A DNA stretch of 64,000 nucleotides from an uncultured Ruminococcus sp. GTDB taxonomy: Bacteria; Bacillota; Clostridia; Oscillospirales; Acutalibacteraceae. The DNA lies in assembly GCA_902762615.1 (NCBI GenBank), contig CACWOX010000001.1, positions 186,001-250,000 of the forward strand, given 5' to 3'. Position 1 is the stretch's first letter, and every line of letters begins with the position of its first letter. Shown piece by piece: positions 8,219-16,335 of the stretch. The notes beneath the pieces were generated by a model. That model was not told the origin of the DNA. It did not search any database and worked only from the letters and a program-made list of their open reading frames with translations. The translations under genes and the position numbers were made by a program.

Positions 8219-9139
8219 TTATGAAAGAACGCTGTTGATGTCGTCCTTCATGCGGAGCGCCTCGCGTCTGGCAGCACCGGCGAAGTCGGTTTCATCGCAG
8301 CCTTCCTTTTTGTAGGCGCACATAATGGCACGTGATGAATTGACCACAGCGCCGAGACCTTCCTTGTTGAAAGCACCGACAAGTCCCTGTGCTCCGCCTC
8401 CCTGCGCTCCGTAGCCCGGCACGAGGAAAAAGATGGATGGATGCTCTCTGCGCAGCTCGGTGAGCTGTTCGGGATAGGTTGCACCCACGACCGCTCCGAC
8501 GCCGGTGAAGCCGTACTTGCCGGGAAGCTCTTTTCCCCATTCGTCGCACATGCATGCCATACGACCGTAAATGCTTTCGCCGCCTTCCAGCGGAAGGTTC
8601 TGAAGCTCACCGGAGGATTTATTGGAGGTCTTAACCAGCACAAAAATGCCCTTGTCCTGCGCGGCACACACCTTGAGCAGAGGATCGATTCCGTCCGTGC
8701 CGAGATAGCCGTTGACGGTGAGTGCATCCGCGCCAAATGCGGCAATCTGCTCGCCGTCAACATCTGTCAGTCCAAGATGTCCCGCGGCATATGCCTCCAT
8801 GGTTGCCCCGATGTCGTTGCGCTTGCCGTCTGTGATGACGTACATGCCCTTTGATTTGGCGTATTCCACCGTGCGTGCAAAGGTTCTCACGCCCTGCCAG
8901 CCGTACATTTCATAATACGCCATCTGCGGCTTGACCGCCGGAACGATGTCGCACAGCGCGTCGATAAGTCCGGTGTTGAATTCATAAAGCGCCTCGGCAG
9001 CGCCCTCAAGCGTTCTGCCGTACTGCTCGAAGCATTTCTCACGGATATACTGCGGCACATAGTCGAGCTTTGGGTCAAGACCTGCAACGGTGGGATTTTT
9101 CATCTCAATAATTTTTTCGATAAGTGGATTAAATGACAT
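8219..9139 (-). CDS. pyrF: Orotidine-5'-phosphate decarboxylase (type 2)
   Basis: Decarboxylates OMP to UMP, the last step of de novo pyrimidine synthesis. The 306-residue length and the TDGKRNDIG active-site motif (about 103-111; Asp-Lys-Asp) mark the longer type-2 subfamily. The ATG at 9139 has AAAGGA upstream. It sits downstream of pyrC in the same direction (48-nt gap), while pyrK and pyrD lie 5 kb away on the other strand, so the pathway genes are split. Confidence 0.96.
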   Translation of the reverse strand: MSFNPLIEKIIEMKNPTVAGLDPKLDYVPQYIREKCFEQYGRTLEGAAEALYEFNTGLIDALCDIVPAVKPQMAYYEMYGWQGVRTFARTVEYAKSKGMYVITDGKRNDIGATMEAYAAGHLGLTDVDGEQIAAFGADALTVNGYLGTDGIDPLLKVCAAQDKGIFVLVKTSNKSSGELQNLPLEGGESIYGRMACMCDEWGKELPGKYGFTGVGAVVGATYPEQLTELRREHPSIFFLVPGYGAQGGGAQGLVGAFNKEGLGAVVNSSRAIMCAYKKEGCDETDFAGAARREALRMKDDINSVLS

Positions 9140-9187
9140 TTTTCAGCGTTCCTTTCTTTTTCGTATGAAATATTACATATCGTAGTC

Positions 9188-10441
9188 TTAAAAAATCTTC
9201 CTGCCGCCGCAGAATGTGGCTTTCACCCTGCCGGTGAGAGTCTCTCCCTTGAATACGGCATTTTTTGACCTGCCATGCAGCTGATTCGGGTCAACGACCC
9301 ATTTCTCATTCAGGTCTGCCAGCGCAAAATCCGCAGGCGCTCCTTCCCGAATCTCGCCGCCCGGTATGCCCATAATTTTGGCGGGATGGAACGACATGAG
9401 CCTCACAATGTCGCTCAATGTCAGCTTTTCGGGCATGAATGTCAGCGTTGCGGCAAGTGAAGTTTCCATGCCGACCACACCGTTGGGAGCCTTGACAAAA
9501 TCCGCCTTTTCCTCCGGCGAATGAGGCGCATGGTCGGTGGCAATCGCGTCGATGGTACCGTCAAGCAAGCCCTCGATGACGGCAAGTCTGTCGGCTTCCT
9601 CACGAAGGGGCGGATTCATTCTGTAATCTGCGTCACGCCCCAGAACCTTTTCAAATGTATAAATGAAATAATGCGGCGCTGTCTCGCATGTGACCTTTAC
9701 GCCGCGAGCCTTCGCCTGACGAATGATCTCAATGGATTCCTTCGTGCTGACGTGGCAGATATGCACGGGAGCGTCAACGCTCTCAGCAAGGCGGACTGTG
9801 CGGTCAATATCCCCGTATTCCGATGAGGAGGACATTCCCTTGACTCCCAGCAGTTCGGAAGCTCTGCCCTCATGAACCTTGCCGCCTGCCGCCTGCGTTA
9901 AATCCTCACAGTGGCAAAGCACGGGCAAACCAAGCCTTTTGCCTTCTTGAAGGGCGCGTAGAAGCATTTCGTCACTCTCCACAGGGCGTCCGTCGTCCGA
10001 CAGTGCGGCTGCCCCCGCCTTCTTTAAGGCTTCATAATCGCAGCATCCACTGCCCGACAGACCGTAGGTGATCGCCGCTGCAGGATAAACGTGAATACCT
10101 GTTGCATTGGCTTTGTTGATAATGTATTCCACCGTTTCGGGGCTGTCAACCGCGGGAACCGTATTGGGCATGCACGCCAGCGAGGTAACTCCGCCCGCAG
10201 CAGCTGCCGCGCAGCCCGAGATAATATCCTCCTTGTGGGTCTGACCCGGATCCCGCAGATGTACATGCATATCCACAAGTCCGGGAAAAGCATGCAGTCC
10301 ATCGGCTTGGATAACCTGATCCTCCGCCGCAGCCTCGGCTGCCCCTCCAACCTGTGCAAAGACTCCGTCACGTATCACAATATCGCCCTTAATTATGCTG
10401 TCGATATTCACTATTGCCGCATTTTTAATAATAATTGCCAT
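9188..10441 (-). CDS. pyrC: Dihydroorotase
   Basis: Cyclises N-carbamoyl-aspartate to dihydroorotate. A 417-residue type I amidohydrolase. Zinc ligands: the HVH pair at 59-61 in DMHVHLRDPG, downstream His in CHCED and ICHVS, and the catalytic Asp in ATDHAPHS. The ATG at 10441 matches the family N-terminus; an upstream GTG (10456) would add five residues but sits on the ribosome site. First gene of pyrC-pyrF-GH3. Confidence 0.95.
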   Translation of the reverse strand: MAIIIKNAAIVNIDSIIKGDIVIRDGVFAQVGGAAEAAAEDQVIQADGLHAFPGLVDMHVHLRDPGQTHKEDIISGCAAAAAGGVTSLACMPNTVPAVDSPETVEYIINKANATGIHVYPAAAITYGLSGSGCCDYEALKKAGAAALSDDGRPVESDEMLLRALQEGKRLGLPVLCHCEDLTQAAGGKVHEGRASELLGVKGMSSSSEYGDIDRTVRLAESVDAPVHICHVSTKESIEIIRQAKARGVKVTCETAPHYFIYTFEKVLGRDADYRMNPPLREEADRLAVIEGLLDGTIDAIATDHAPHSPEEKADFVKAPNGVVGMETSLAATLTFMPEKLTLSDIVRLMSFHPAKIMGIPGGEIREGAPADFALADLNEKWVVDPNQLHGRSKNAVFKGETLTGRVKATFCGGRKIF

Positions 10442-10488
10442 AATTTTATCTGGCACCGCCTTTCATTAATCAACCAACACAAAGACAC

Positions 10489-10558
10489 AAAAAGGCGGAT
10501 AATCCGACCATGCCGACAAACGAAGCATTTGTCAATTGCCGTCATGACGTAATCCGCC
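10489..10558 (-). terminator. Terminator after the phosphoesterase gene
   Basis: On the minus strand a GGCGGAT stem closes on ATCCGCC and runs into five T residues; an internal TTGACAAA/TTTGTC pairing extends the hairpin. It separates the phosphoesterase from pyrC. Confidence 0.7.
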
Positions 10559-10565
10559 GATGTGA

Positions 10566-11852
10566 TCAGATCTTTATATCGCCAAAAACCTTGATCTTGT
10601 CTATTTCCTCAGCCGTTTTAAATTTATCGTAGGAATGTACCGCGTCGGTATTCCCCATCTCTGCCTGAAGCTCGCTTATGTACTCAGAGCGTGTCTTGAC
10701 TCTCGAAACACGGCGAACCGGTCCGCTGCCCTTCATTGCGCGGCGCGCGTTTTCTCTGGCACGCCCCTGCGGAGACATGTAGACGGTCCTTTCCTTATTC
10801 TCAGTACCTCTCTTAGAATAGACCGACTGCTCCTTGTGCCTGAGATTGTCCCACCAGTCGTGAAGCGCATCGGTGCGTTCATTGAGCAGGTCACGAATCG
10901 CCCTGCCCTCTGACTTTGCCCAGTACATAAACACATCGTACGCGTTGTCAGTGCTGACCGGCATCGTTTTAAGCAGCGGACTGTTGGGTCTGGCTATGCT
11001 TATAACCGAAATTTCGGGAGGATTGTTGAAACGGATTCTGGAGGGGCTGCCAAGTCCGCGGGTGACATACATTTTGCTGCGAGCCATGCGGTATTCGCCT
11101 GCGGTATAGGCGATCTTGTTGTTTCTGATAATTCTGTCGATGAAGGGAATTCTGTAATAGCCGCCGTGCGTTCCGCCTGCAAACACCAGTGTAGCGCCCC
11201 AGCGTGAATAAGCTTCAAAGCCCTTGGCATATCCTGTCAGCAGAATCACCATCGCGTCCTGCGGACATTCGCCCAGAGCGTCAAATACGTCGTTGTTGCG
11301 CACCTTCTGGAATTTCCATTCCTTGACAGGCTTTGCGGGGTCCTCTTTCAGTCCGGGGCAATAGCCGTAAATATAAAGCTTTTCGCCGTCGACATTTATC
11401 TCTGCGCGGGAATTATTGAGAATCACTCCGCCTGCCTCTCTGACCGACTTAACAAAATTTTTGTGAAGCGTGCCGTTGCCCAGTCGAAGGTCGTCCTTAC
11501 CCGGCACCATTACCACAGGAATGTCCCTGCCCACCGAATCGAGAAAATCGTAAAAAGCGTCGATATCGGCAGCCTTTGCGTCGCCCATATTGCCGGCAAA
11601 AAGGATATAATCCGGATGCTCTCGTCTGATCTTGCGTGCCAACTCCGTATTATTGCGGCCGAACGACATATTGTGCAAATCGCTGATCACCACAAACTTC
11701 ATGCCGTCGAGCACACGCGGCAGTCCGTTGACCGTCACAGCCGTGTGTGTGGTAGAAAGCACAAATTTGCTTCTGATGAACTCCATATAGATCATGCATG
11801 CAGCAAAGACCGCAAATATAATTGTGATCCACAGCCAATTAGGCAGCAACAT
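10566..11852 (-). CDS. Membrane-anchored metallophosphoesterase homolog with degenerate active site
   Basis: A 428-residue protein: N-terminal membrane segment (about 5-24), a calcineurin-like phosphoesterase domain (about 45-290), and a basic C-terminal tail. The ATG at 11852 has GGGGG eight nt upstream; that site lies inside the longer frame starting at 11867. The DxH motif is intact (SDLHN, D58/H60), but the other ligand motifs have changed: GNHE/D is GKDD (118-121), the LSH motif reads LTGY, and GHTHGG reads GGTHGG. Three metal-binding positions appear lost, so this may be a pseudoenzyme or use metals differently. It lies directly downstream of the 1.27-kb non-coding transcript on the same strand. 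Confidence 0.75.
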   Translation of the reverse strand: MLLPNWLWITIIFAVFAACMIYMEFIRSKFVLSTTHTAVTVNGLPRVLDGMKFVVISDLHNMSFGRNNTELARKIRREHPDYILFAGNMGDAKAADIDAFYDFLDSVGRDIPVVMVPGKDDLRLGNGTLHKNFVKSVREAGGVILNNSRAEINVDGEKLYIYGYCPGLKEDPAKPVKEWKFQKVRNNDVFDALGECPQDAMVILLTGYAKGFEAYSRWGATLVFAGGTHGGYYRIPFIDRIIRNNKIAYTAGEYRMARSKMYVTRGLGSPSRIRFNNPPEISVISIARPNSPLLKTMPVSTDNAYDVFMYWAKSEGRAIRDLLNERTDALHDWWDNLRHKEQSVYSKRGTENKERTVYMSPQGRARENARRAMKGSGPVRRVSRVKTRSEYISELQAEMGNTDAVHSYDKFKTAEEIDKIKVFGDIKI

Positions 11853-11997
11853 GATTGATTCCCCCATTTACATAGTATTGCTTACCTGTTTACTACATCT
11901 ATTATACATTACAAATCCCATTAAGTCCATACCCTTTTACGAAAAATTTACGAACTTTTTATACCATACTTTGTACGGTTGTGACATGAAAGAAAGC

Positions 11998-12032
11998 AAA
12001 AAAGGGTACCGATATATTTCTACATCGGTACC
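11998..12032 (-). terminator. Terminator of the large non-coding transcript
   Basis: Nine-base arms GGTACCGAT (12005-12013) and ATCGGTACC (12024-12032), followed on the minus strand by six T residues (11998-12003). Confidence 0.8.
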
Positions 12033-13268
12033 GCACCCGGCTTTATGCCGCCGTAGCTATTTTGTTTTGCAATGTCCTGTTGCTTCTTTTATCGGGCTGT
12101 CATCTGACTTCCCGTTTCGCGGCGAATATCACCTTGGATTTCTTCGCCTCTTCAAAGCTTAATTGTACTTTGGACTCACCCTTTACATTTCATTTCTTGT
12201 CAGCGTGTAAAACTTTCTTTTCATAAAGCTCACTTGCTTTCATCGAAACTCAACTTGGCAGAGTTTTAAGTTTTCATTGGACTCGACCCTTTGCTATTCT
12301 TACGATCTATATTTTATATCTCGTTCAGGTCTTATTACATCTCTTACAGCTTACGCCTCATAAGATTGTTTACATCGGATTTGCCGCTGCTTTTTAAACC
12401 TGTCGGGTTCTTTCTATTGCAACATCAATGTGAATCTTTTTCATTTTGTGACTTCTGCTTTTTTATTTTTGCATTTGTCACTCTCACATCAACGGTTTGA
12501 TCTTTTCATGCATAATATTTACTGCACGCGACTTCTTACTTTCATTGGCGTTTTTCGCTTTTCCTGTAATTGACGTCCCGCCACAATCACGACTGGCTGA
12601 GATCATCTTTTTGTCGCTCTCTCAACTGCTTTTTCTTCACCGTATTCTTTATGCATCATTCTCATTTTTCTGTCTTTGTCACGGCTTTTTCATTTGATGC
12701 ACATTATCTTTGCAGTAATTTTTATACATTCTGCGCGGCTTTGGTCTGCGTGATTTTTTCTTTATCATCAGCAGAATCATCTTAATTTGTTTTTTTCAAG
12801 CGGCTTTCCGTTCCGCTTACTGGCTTACATATCGAAACCCTTGGAATCGTATTGCTTTTGTAACTCCAAGGCACACTGTTCATAAACATTGCACAGGCTT
12901 TTATCATGCATCAATCGATCTGCTTTGATTATTCAATCTCGGATCGCTTGCTATAAAAGCTCTCGGTGCTCATTGCCTTTTTGGTTACTCAGCAATTTCA
13001 CTTTCGTGGGTTTCGGTTCCGATGTGCTGTGAGGCTGTCATTGCGTCCATCGGCGTCACCCCGTTTCTTTTGTATTGCTTATTCCGGCTCTGTTCTGAAA
13101 AGGATACGATCTTATTCATTTCGGGTTGTTCCCATATGAATTTAATCTCAGGCAGCTTACTTCTTTCAGTCTTATTTTTTCGGTCAATACTTTAATCTAC
13201 ATTTCATTTTACGTAAGACTTACTTTTTTCATCCTGTCTGTCCTTAACTTTACCGCTTTCCTAAGCTC
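11998..13268 (-). ncRNA. Candidate large structured non-coding RNA (~1.27 kb), family not recognised
   Basis: This 1.6-kb gene-free interval contains a complete minus-strand transcription unit: a consensus promoter (13275-13303), a predicted start near 13268 and a strong terminator (11998-12032). No frame holds a plausible protein: the longest ORF on the transcribed strand is short and lacks a ribosome site. The RNA is strongly purine-rich. Local pairings visible by eye: 13114-13141 (ATTCAT..ATGAAT enclosing GGG..CCC), 12839-12871 (CCTTGGA), 12798-12818 (AAGCGG/CCGCTT), 12121-12148 (GGCGAA/TTCGCC), and a putative pseudoknot at 12988-13053 containing a CAC-GAAA-GTG hairpin. It is not tmRNA, RNase P, SRP or 6S by signature. 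Alternatives: a decayed gene, a member of ROOL/GOLLD/OLE-like families, or a reservoir of several small RNAs. Confidence 0.6.
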
Positions 13269-13274
13269 AACTAT

Positions 13275-13303
13275 AATATAACACATCTTATCGGGTTTGT
13301 CAA
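13275..13303 (-). promoter_or_regulatory. Strong sigma-A promoter of the large non-coding transcript
   Basis: Read on the minus strand: TTGACA (13298-13303), 17-nt spacer, TATATT (13275-13280). Upstream is an A/T-tract UP-like element ending AAAAAAACTATTGACA, the same junction seen at the malE promoter (47772 onward). Such an element usually marks high-output transcription. Confidence 0.75.
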
Positions 13304-13362
13304 TAGTTTTTTTAAAAAAACTGAAAAAAATTTATTAAATTTGAAATAATCCAAAATTTCTA

Positions 13363-13391
13363 TTGACATAGGGAAAAAAAGCGTGTAGAAT
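13363..13391 (+). promoter_or_regulatory. Promoter and structured leader of the DUF1292 gene
   Basis: TTGACA (13363-13368), 17-nt spacer, TAGAAT (13386-13391). The ~97-nt leader that follows begins with a hairpin (ATGGCTTT/AAAGCCAT, 13396-13415) and contains a second pairing (CCCGG 13424-13428 with CCGGG 13454-13458). I match it to no known riboswitch. It is divergent from the promoter of the large non-coding transcript. Confidence 0.6.
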
Positions 13392-13494
13392 ACTAATGGC
13401 TTTGAGAAAAGCCATGAAAAAGCCCCGGATCAACAGGTTGTTACCCCTTCAAGCCGGGATTATTCTTAACCAACAGTGAGGAATATAATTCAAC

Positions 13495-13866
13495 ATGAGT
13501 GACGAAATCAACACACGCGGCGAAGGCGCTGCAGTTGAAGACGACGAGGAAGGCGACAGCATCATCTCTCTGATAGATGACGAAGGACGCACATCGGAAT
13601 ACGAAATACTCGACGCCATTGAAACGGAGGAAGGCAGGTTTGTCGCACTGATGCCGCTTGCCTCCATCGACGAGGAAACCGGCGAGGCGGAGTACATGAT
13701 CCTTCAGGTCGACGTCGTGGACGACGAGGAAGAGCTTGCGGAGATTGAGGACGATGAGCTTCTCATGGCGCTTGACGATCTCTTCCGTGAGCGCTTCAAG
13801 GAAATGTACGACGACGAGGATGAGCAGCCGGTGGAAAGCGGCAATGATTCTCTTGCCGAGGCATAA
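13495..13866 (+). CDS. DUF1292 (YrzB-like) acidic protein
   Basis: A 123-residue, extremely acidic cytosolic protein. It matches the DUF1292 pattern: IISLIDDEG, then a core with YEILDAIE, FVALMP and EYMILQV, ending in an Asp/Glu-rich tail. Molecular function is unknown. In many Firmicutes this family is encoded beside ruvX; here ruvX lies two genes further on (15910), after pyrK-pyrD, so the neighbourhood is partly conserved. The ATG follows GTGAGGA. Its leader is structured and the 6S-like RNA follows closely. Confidence 0.85.
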   Translation: MSDEINTRGEGAAVEDDEEGDSIISLIDDEGRTSEYEILDAIETEEGRFVALMPLASIDEETGEAEYMILQVDVVDDEEELAEIEDDELLMALDDLFRERFKEMYDDEDEQPVESGNDSLAEA

Positions 13867-13942
13867 TTTCGTCTGCTCCGCACATAATAATATCAGCTTA
13901 CTATTCTGCCCGATTCGCGAACTGTGCTTTTATAACCCTACA

Positions 13943-14073
13943 AATTATTTTTAGGGAGCCAGGTCTCCGGCGGTGGATTGCAGACCTCCCGCAGTCTTGA
14001 ACTGAGTTCGGAAGCAGGGAGCGAGAAGCCGTTGGGATGGCACCCACCTGTTACTTTTAGTAGCAGGTTATTT
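13943..14073 (+). ncRNA. ssrS: Probable 6S RNA (SsrS)
   Basis: 6S RNA binds the sigma-A RNA polymerase holoenzyme by mimicking an open promoter. The sequence folds as expected: a closing stem joining GGGAGCC and TCTCC with GGGATGGC and CCC, CGG (13971-13973) with CCG (14029-14031), an internal bubble, and a terminal stem CTCCC/GGGAG. The 3' segment GGGATGGCACCCACCTG matches my memory of clostridial 6S RNAs. Ends are approximate: a TATAAC at 13931-13936 would set the start near 13943, and a small hairpin ends near 14073. SRP RNA was considered, but its apical signature is absent. Confidence 0.72.
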
Positions 14074-14118
14074 AAAGCACATTACGGTCGGGCGGGATTA
14101 TTTTTTATTTTCAATCAG

Positions 14119-14163
14119 CACACGGTTTCCAGCATTGAGCGGGAAGTCCGTGTGTTTTACTTT
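14119..14163 (+). terminator. Terminator downstream of the 6S-like RNA
   Basis: Arms CACACGG (14119-14125) and CCGTGTG (14148-14154) extended by TTCC/GGGAA, followed by TTTTAC and TTTTT. It insulates the pyrK promoter. Confidence 0.7.
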
Positions 14164-14167
14164 TTAT

Positions 14168-14196
14168 TTGACTTTATGACATTGTAATGGTATGAT
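14168..14196 (+). promoter_or_regulatory. Promoter of pyrK-pyrD-ruvX-hemW
   Basis: TTGACT (14168-14173), 17-nt spacer, TATGAT (14191-14196). The ribosome site GAGGAGG follows about 20 nt after the predicted start, leaving no room for a PyrR-type attenuator. Confidence 0.6.
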
Positions 14197-14231
14197 AAAT
14201 AGTAAGAAACACCCGAGGAGGCATCTTATTT

Positions 14232-15005
14232 ATGAAATACACGCAGGAGCTTTGTCCCGTCATCCAAAAGGAACAGCTCAACAAAACCACATTCAGCTTC
14301 ACAGTTGCTTCAAAAACAGCCGTACAAAGCATGAAGCCGGGTCAGTTTGCCAACATTCTGGTGGAAGGCAAGACGCTTCGCCGTCCCATTTCGGTATGCG
14401 GGTTCAGCCGCAAAGAAGGCTTTATCCGGTTTGTCTTTGAGATAAGGGGCGAAGGCACCGCCATCCTTTCGCAAATGCAGGAGGGGCAGAGCATGGATAT
14501 TCTGGCTCCGCTCGGCAACGGGTTCGACATTGACCCGCAGGAAAAGGCTGTGTTTGTGGGCGGCGGAATAGGCGTTCCTCCCCTGCTGGGCGCGTCGGCT
14601 CCCTACGGCGCGAACGCGACGGTACTGCTCGGTTTCCGCAGCAAGGACGCGATGATACTCGCGGATGAATTCAAAGCCAACGGCGCCGATGTTCGCGTTG
14701 CCACCGACGACGGCTCCTTCGGGCATCACGGATTCGTGACGCAGCTGCTTGCCGATCGTCTCGACGAAGCGCCCTGCGACGTGATCTACGCGTGCGGTCC
14801 CAAGCCAATGCTCAGGCTGACAGCTGCCGAAGCGGAAAAACGCGGCATCAGGTGCATGGTATCACTGGAGGAAAGAATGGGCTGCGGAATCGGCGCCTGT
14901 CTGGTCTGCGCCTGCAAGACAAGCGCTGATGACGGCAGCGAGAAATATCTGCATGTATGCAAGAACGGTCCGGTATTTGACAGCAGGGAGGTAATCTGGG
15001 AATGA
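14232..15005 (+). CDS. pyrK: Dihydroorotate dehydrogenase electron-transfer subunit
   Basis: A 257-residue FAD/2Fe-2S subunit that passes electrons from dihydroorotate oxidation in PyrD to NAD+. The N-terminal ferredoxin-reductase-like beta barrel has the RRPIS flavin motif (50-54). The NAD domain has VGGGIGVPPLL near 109-119 and YACGPKPML near 186. The C-terminal cluster ligands are Cys 218, 223, 226 and 243. The ribosome site GAGGAGG is excellent. Its stop overlaps the pyrD start. Confidence 0.96.
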   Translation: MKYTQELCPVIQKEQLNKTTFSFTVASKTAVQSMKPGQFANILVEGKTLRRPISVCGFSRKEGFIRFVFEIRGEGTAILSQMQEGQSMDILAPLGNGFDIDPQEKAVFVGGGIGVPPLLGASAPYGANATVLLGFRSKDAMILADEFKANGADVRVATDDGSFGHHGFVTQLLADRLDEAPCDVIYACGPKPMLRLTAAEAEKRGIRCMVSLEERMGCGIGACLVCACKTSADDGSEKYLHVCKNGPVFDSREVIWE

Positions 15006-15916
15006 GCAGACTTAATGTAAATATCTGCGGGGTGGAGTTCAAGAACCCCGTCATAGCAGCCTCCGGAACCTACGGCTTCGGCAGGGAGTACAACGAATTT
15101 TATCCCATATCAAAGCTCGGCGGCATATCCTCCAAGGGCATGACCATTCGCGAGAAGGCGGGCAATCCCCCTCCGAGAATTGCCGAGACCCCCAGCGGCA
15201 TACTCAATTCAGTCGGATTACAGAACCCCGGCGTGGATCATTTTATCCAGCAAGACCTGCCGTGGCTGCGTCAGCAGGATATTGTGGTCATCGCCAATAT
15301 TGCGGGCGCCACCGAGGAGGATTACGCCGACATAGCGGAGAAGATCAATCAATCATCCGTCGATATGGTGGAGCTGAATATCTCCTGCCCGAACGTAAAG
15401 GCGGGCGGCGCGGCGTTCGGCACCTCCTGCTCCGGCGCGGAACGCATTACCTCTATCGTCAGGGAGCATTGTCCTGACAAGCCTCTGATCGTTAAACTCT
15501 CGCCCAATGTGACCAGCATTACCGAGATTGCCAAGGCGGTGGAAGCCGCCGGCGCCGACGCGGTGTCGCTCATCAACACGCTGCTCGGCATGCGAATCGA
15601 CATTCGCACCCGCAGACCCATTCTGCGCAACAACAAGGGCGGCATGTCCGGCGCTGCCGTGTTTCCGATTGCGGTGAGAATGGTCAACGAGGTCTACAAC
15701 TCCGTCAAGGTGCCGGTCATCGGTCTGGGCGGCATATGCACATGGCAGGACGCTATAGAAATGACGCTTGCCGGCGCTTCGGCTATTCAGGTGGGAACGG
15801 TCATGTTCACCGACCCGTATGCCCCTCTGAAAATCATCGAGGGCATGGACGGTTACCTCGCCGAAAACGGCATTTCCAACATCTCCGAGCTGGTCGGACA
15901 GGTGCAGCTATGGTAA
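15002..15916 (+). CDS. pyrD: Dihydroorotate dehydrogenase, class 1B catalytic subunit
   Basis: Oxidises dihydroorotate to orotate with FMN. A 304-residue TIM barrel with AASGTYGFG near 19-27, the NISCPN motif with the catalytic-base Cys at 129, INTLLGMRID, and C-terminal FMN-phosphate loops GLGGI and IQVGT. Pairing with pyrK marks it as the NAD-dependent B type. The start overlaps the pyrK stop by 4 nt (ATGA). Confidence 0.97.
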   Translation: MSRLNVNICGVEFKNPVIAASGTYGFGREYNEFYPISKLGGISSKGMTIREKAGNPPPRIAETPSGILNSVGLQNPGVDHFIQQDLPWLRQQDIVVIANIAGATEEDYADIAEKINQSSVDMVELNISCPNVKAGGAAFGTSCSGAERITSIVREHCPDKPLIVKLSPNVTSITEIAKAVEAAGADAVSLINTLLGMRIDIRTRRPILRNNKGGMSGAAVFPIAVRMVNEVYNSVKVPVIGLGGICTWQDAIEMTLAGASAIQVGTVMFTDPYAPLKIIEGMDGYLAENGISNISELVGQVQLW

Positions 15917-16335
15917 TCCTGTCGGTGGATTTCGGGCGGGCGCGCACCGGAATTGCCATATGCGACCCGAACGAAATGCTCGCCTCGCCCGTTACGGTGA
16001 TAAATGAGAAATATGTCCCGAACCTCGTGCAGAAGGTCTCGGCGCTTGCGTCGGAGCGAAAAGCAGAGCTTATCGTGGTAGGGCTTCCGGTCAACATGGA
16101 CGGCTCCGAAGGCGAAAGCGCACAGAATGCCCGTCGGTTCGCAGGCGACCTTCACGCCGCCTGCCAAATCCCTGTTGACATGCTGGACGAACGCTGCACC
16201 ACCATGGAGGCCCACCAGTTTCTCAACGCCACCAACACCCGCGGAAAAAAGCGCAAGGCGATGGTAGACGCGGTTTCAGCGGTTATCATTCTGGAAAACT
16301 ACCTTGCCAAGCGCAAATCCTCCGTCGGGAAGTGA
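15910..16335 (+). CDS. ruvX: Putative pre-16S rRNA nuclease / Holliday-junction resolvase-like protein YqgF
   Basis: A 141-residue RNase H-fold protein of the YqgF/RuvX family, implicated in 16S rRNA 5'-end maturation. Motifs: the SVDFGRARTGIA beta hairpin with the catalytic Asp at the N-terminus, VVGLPVNMDG mid-protein, DERCTTMEA, and a C-terminal VDAVSAVIILE with the last acidic ligand. The ATG at 15910 overlaps the end of pyrD by 7 nt, so expression is coupled to pyrimidine genes. The long open frame upstream is the shifted frame of pyrD. Confidence 0.93.
   Translation: MVILSVDFGRARTGIAICDPNEMLASPVTVINEKYVPNLVQKVSALASERKAELIVVGLPVNMDGSEGESAQNARRFAGDLHAACQIPVDMLDERCTTMEAHQFLNATNTRGKKRKAMVDAVSAVIILENYLAKRKSSVGK

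Noticed and set aside
12291-12785. Short Phe/Ser-rich plus-strand ORFs in the 11.9-13.3 kb gap
   Set aside because: They arise from the pyrimidine-rich complement of the non-coding unit, have no ribosome sites, and overlap each other in different frames.
13943-14073. SRP RNA instead of 6S
   Set aside because: The SRP apical signature (GGTCAGG ... GGAAGNAGCA) is absent; the bubble and 3' stem fit 6S better.
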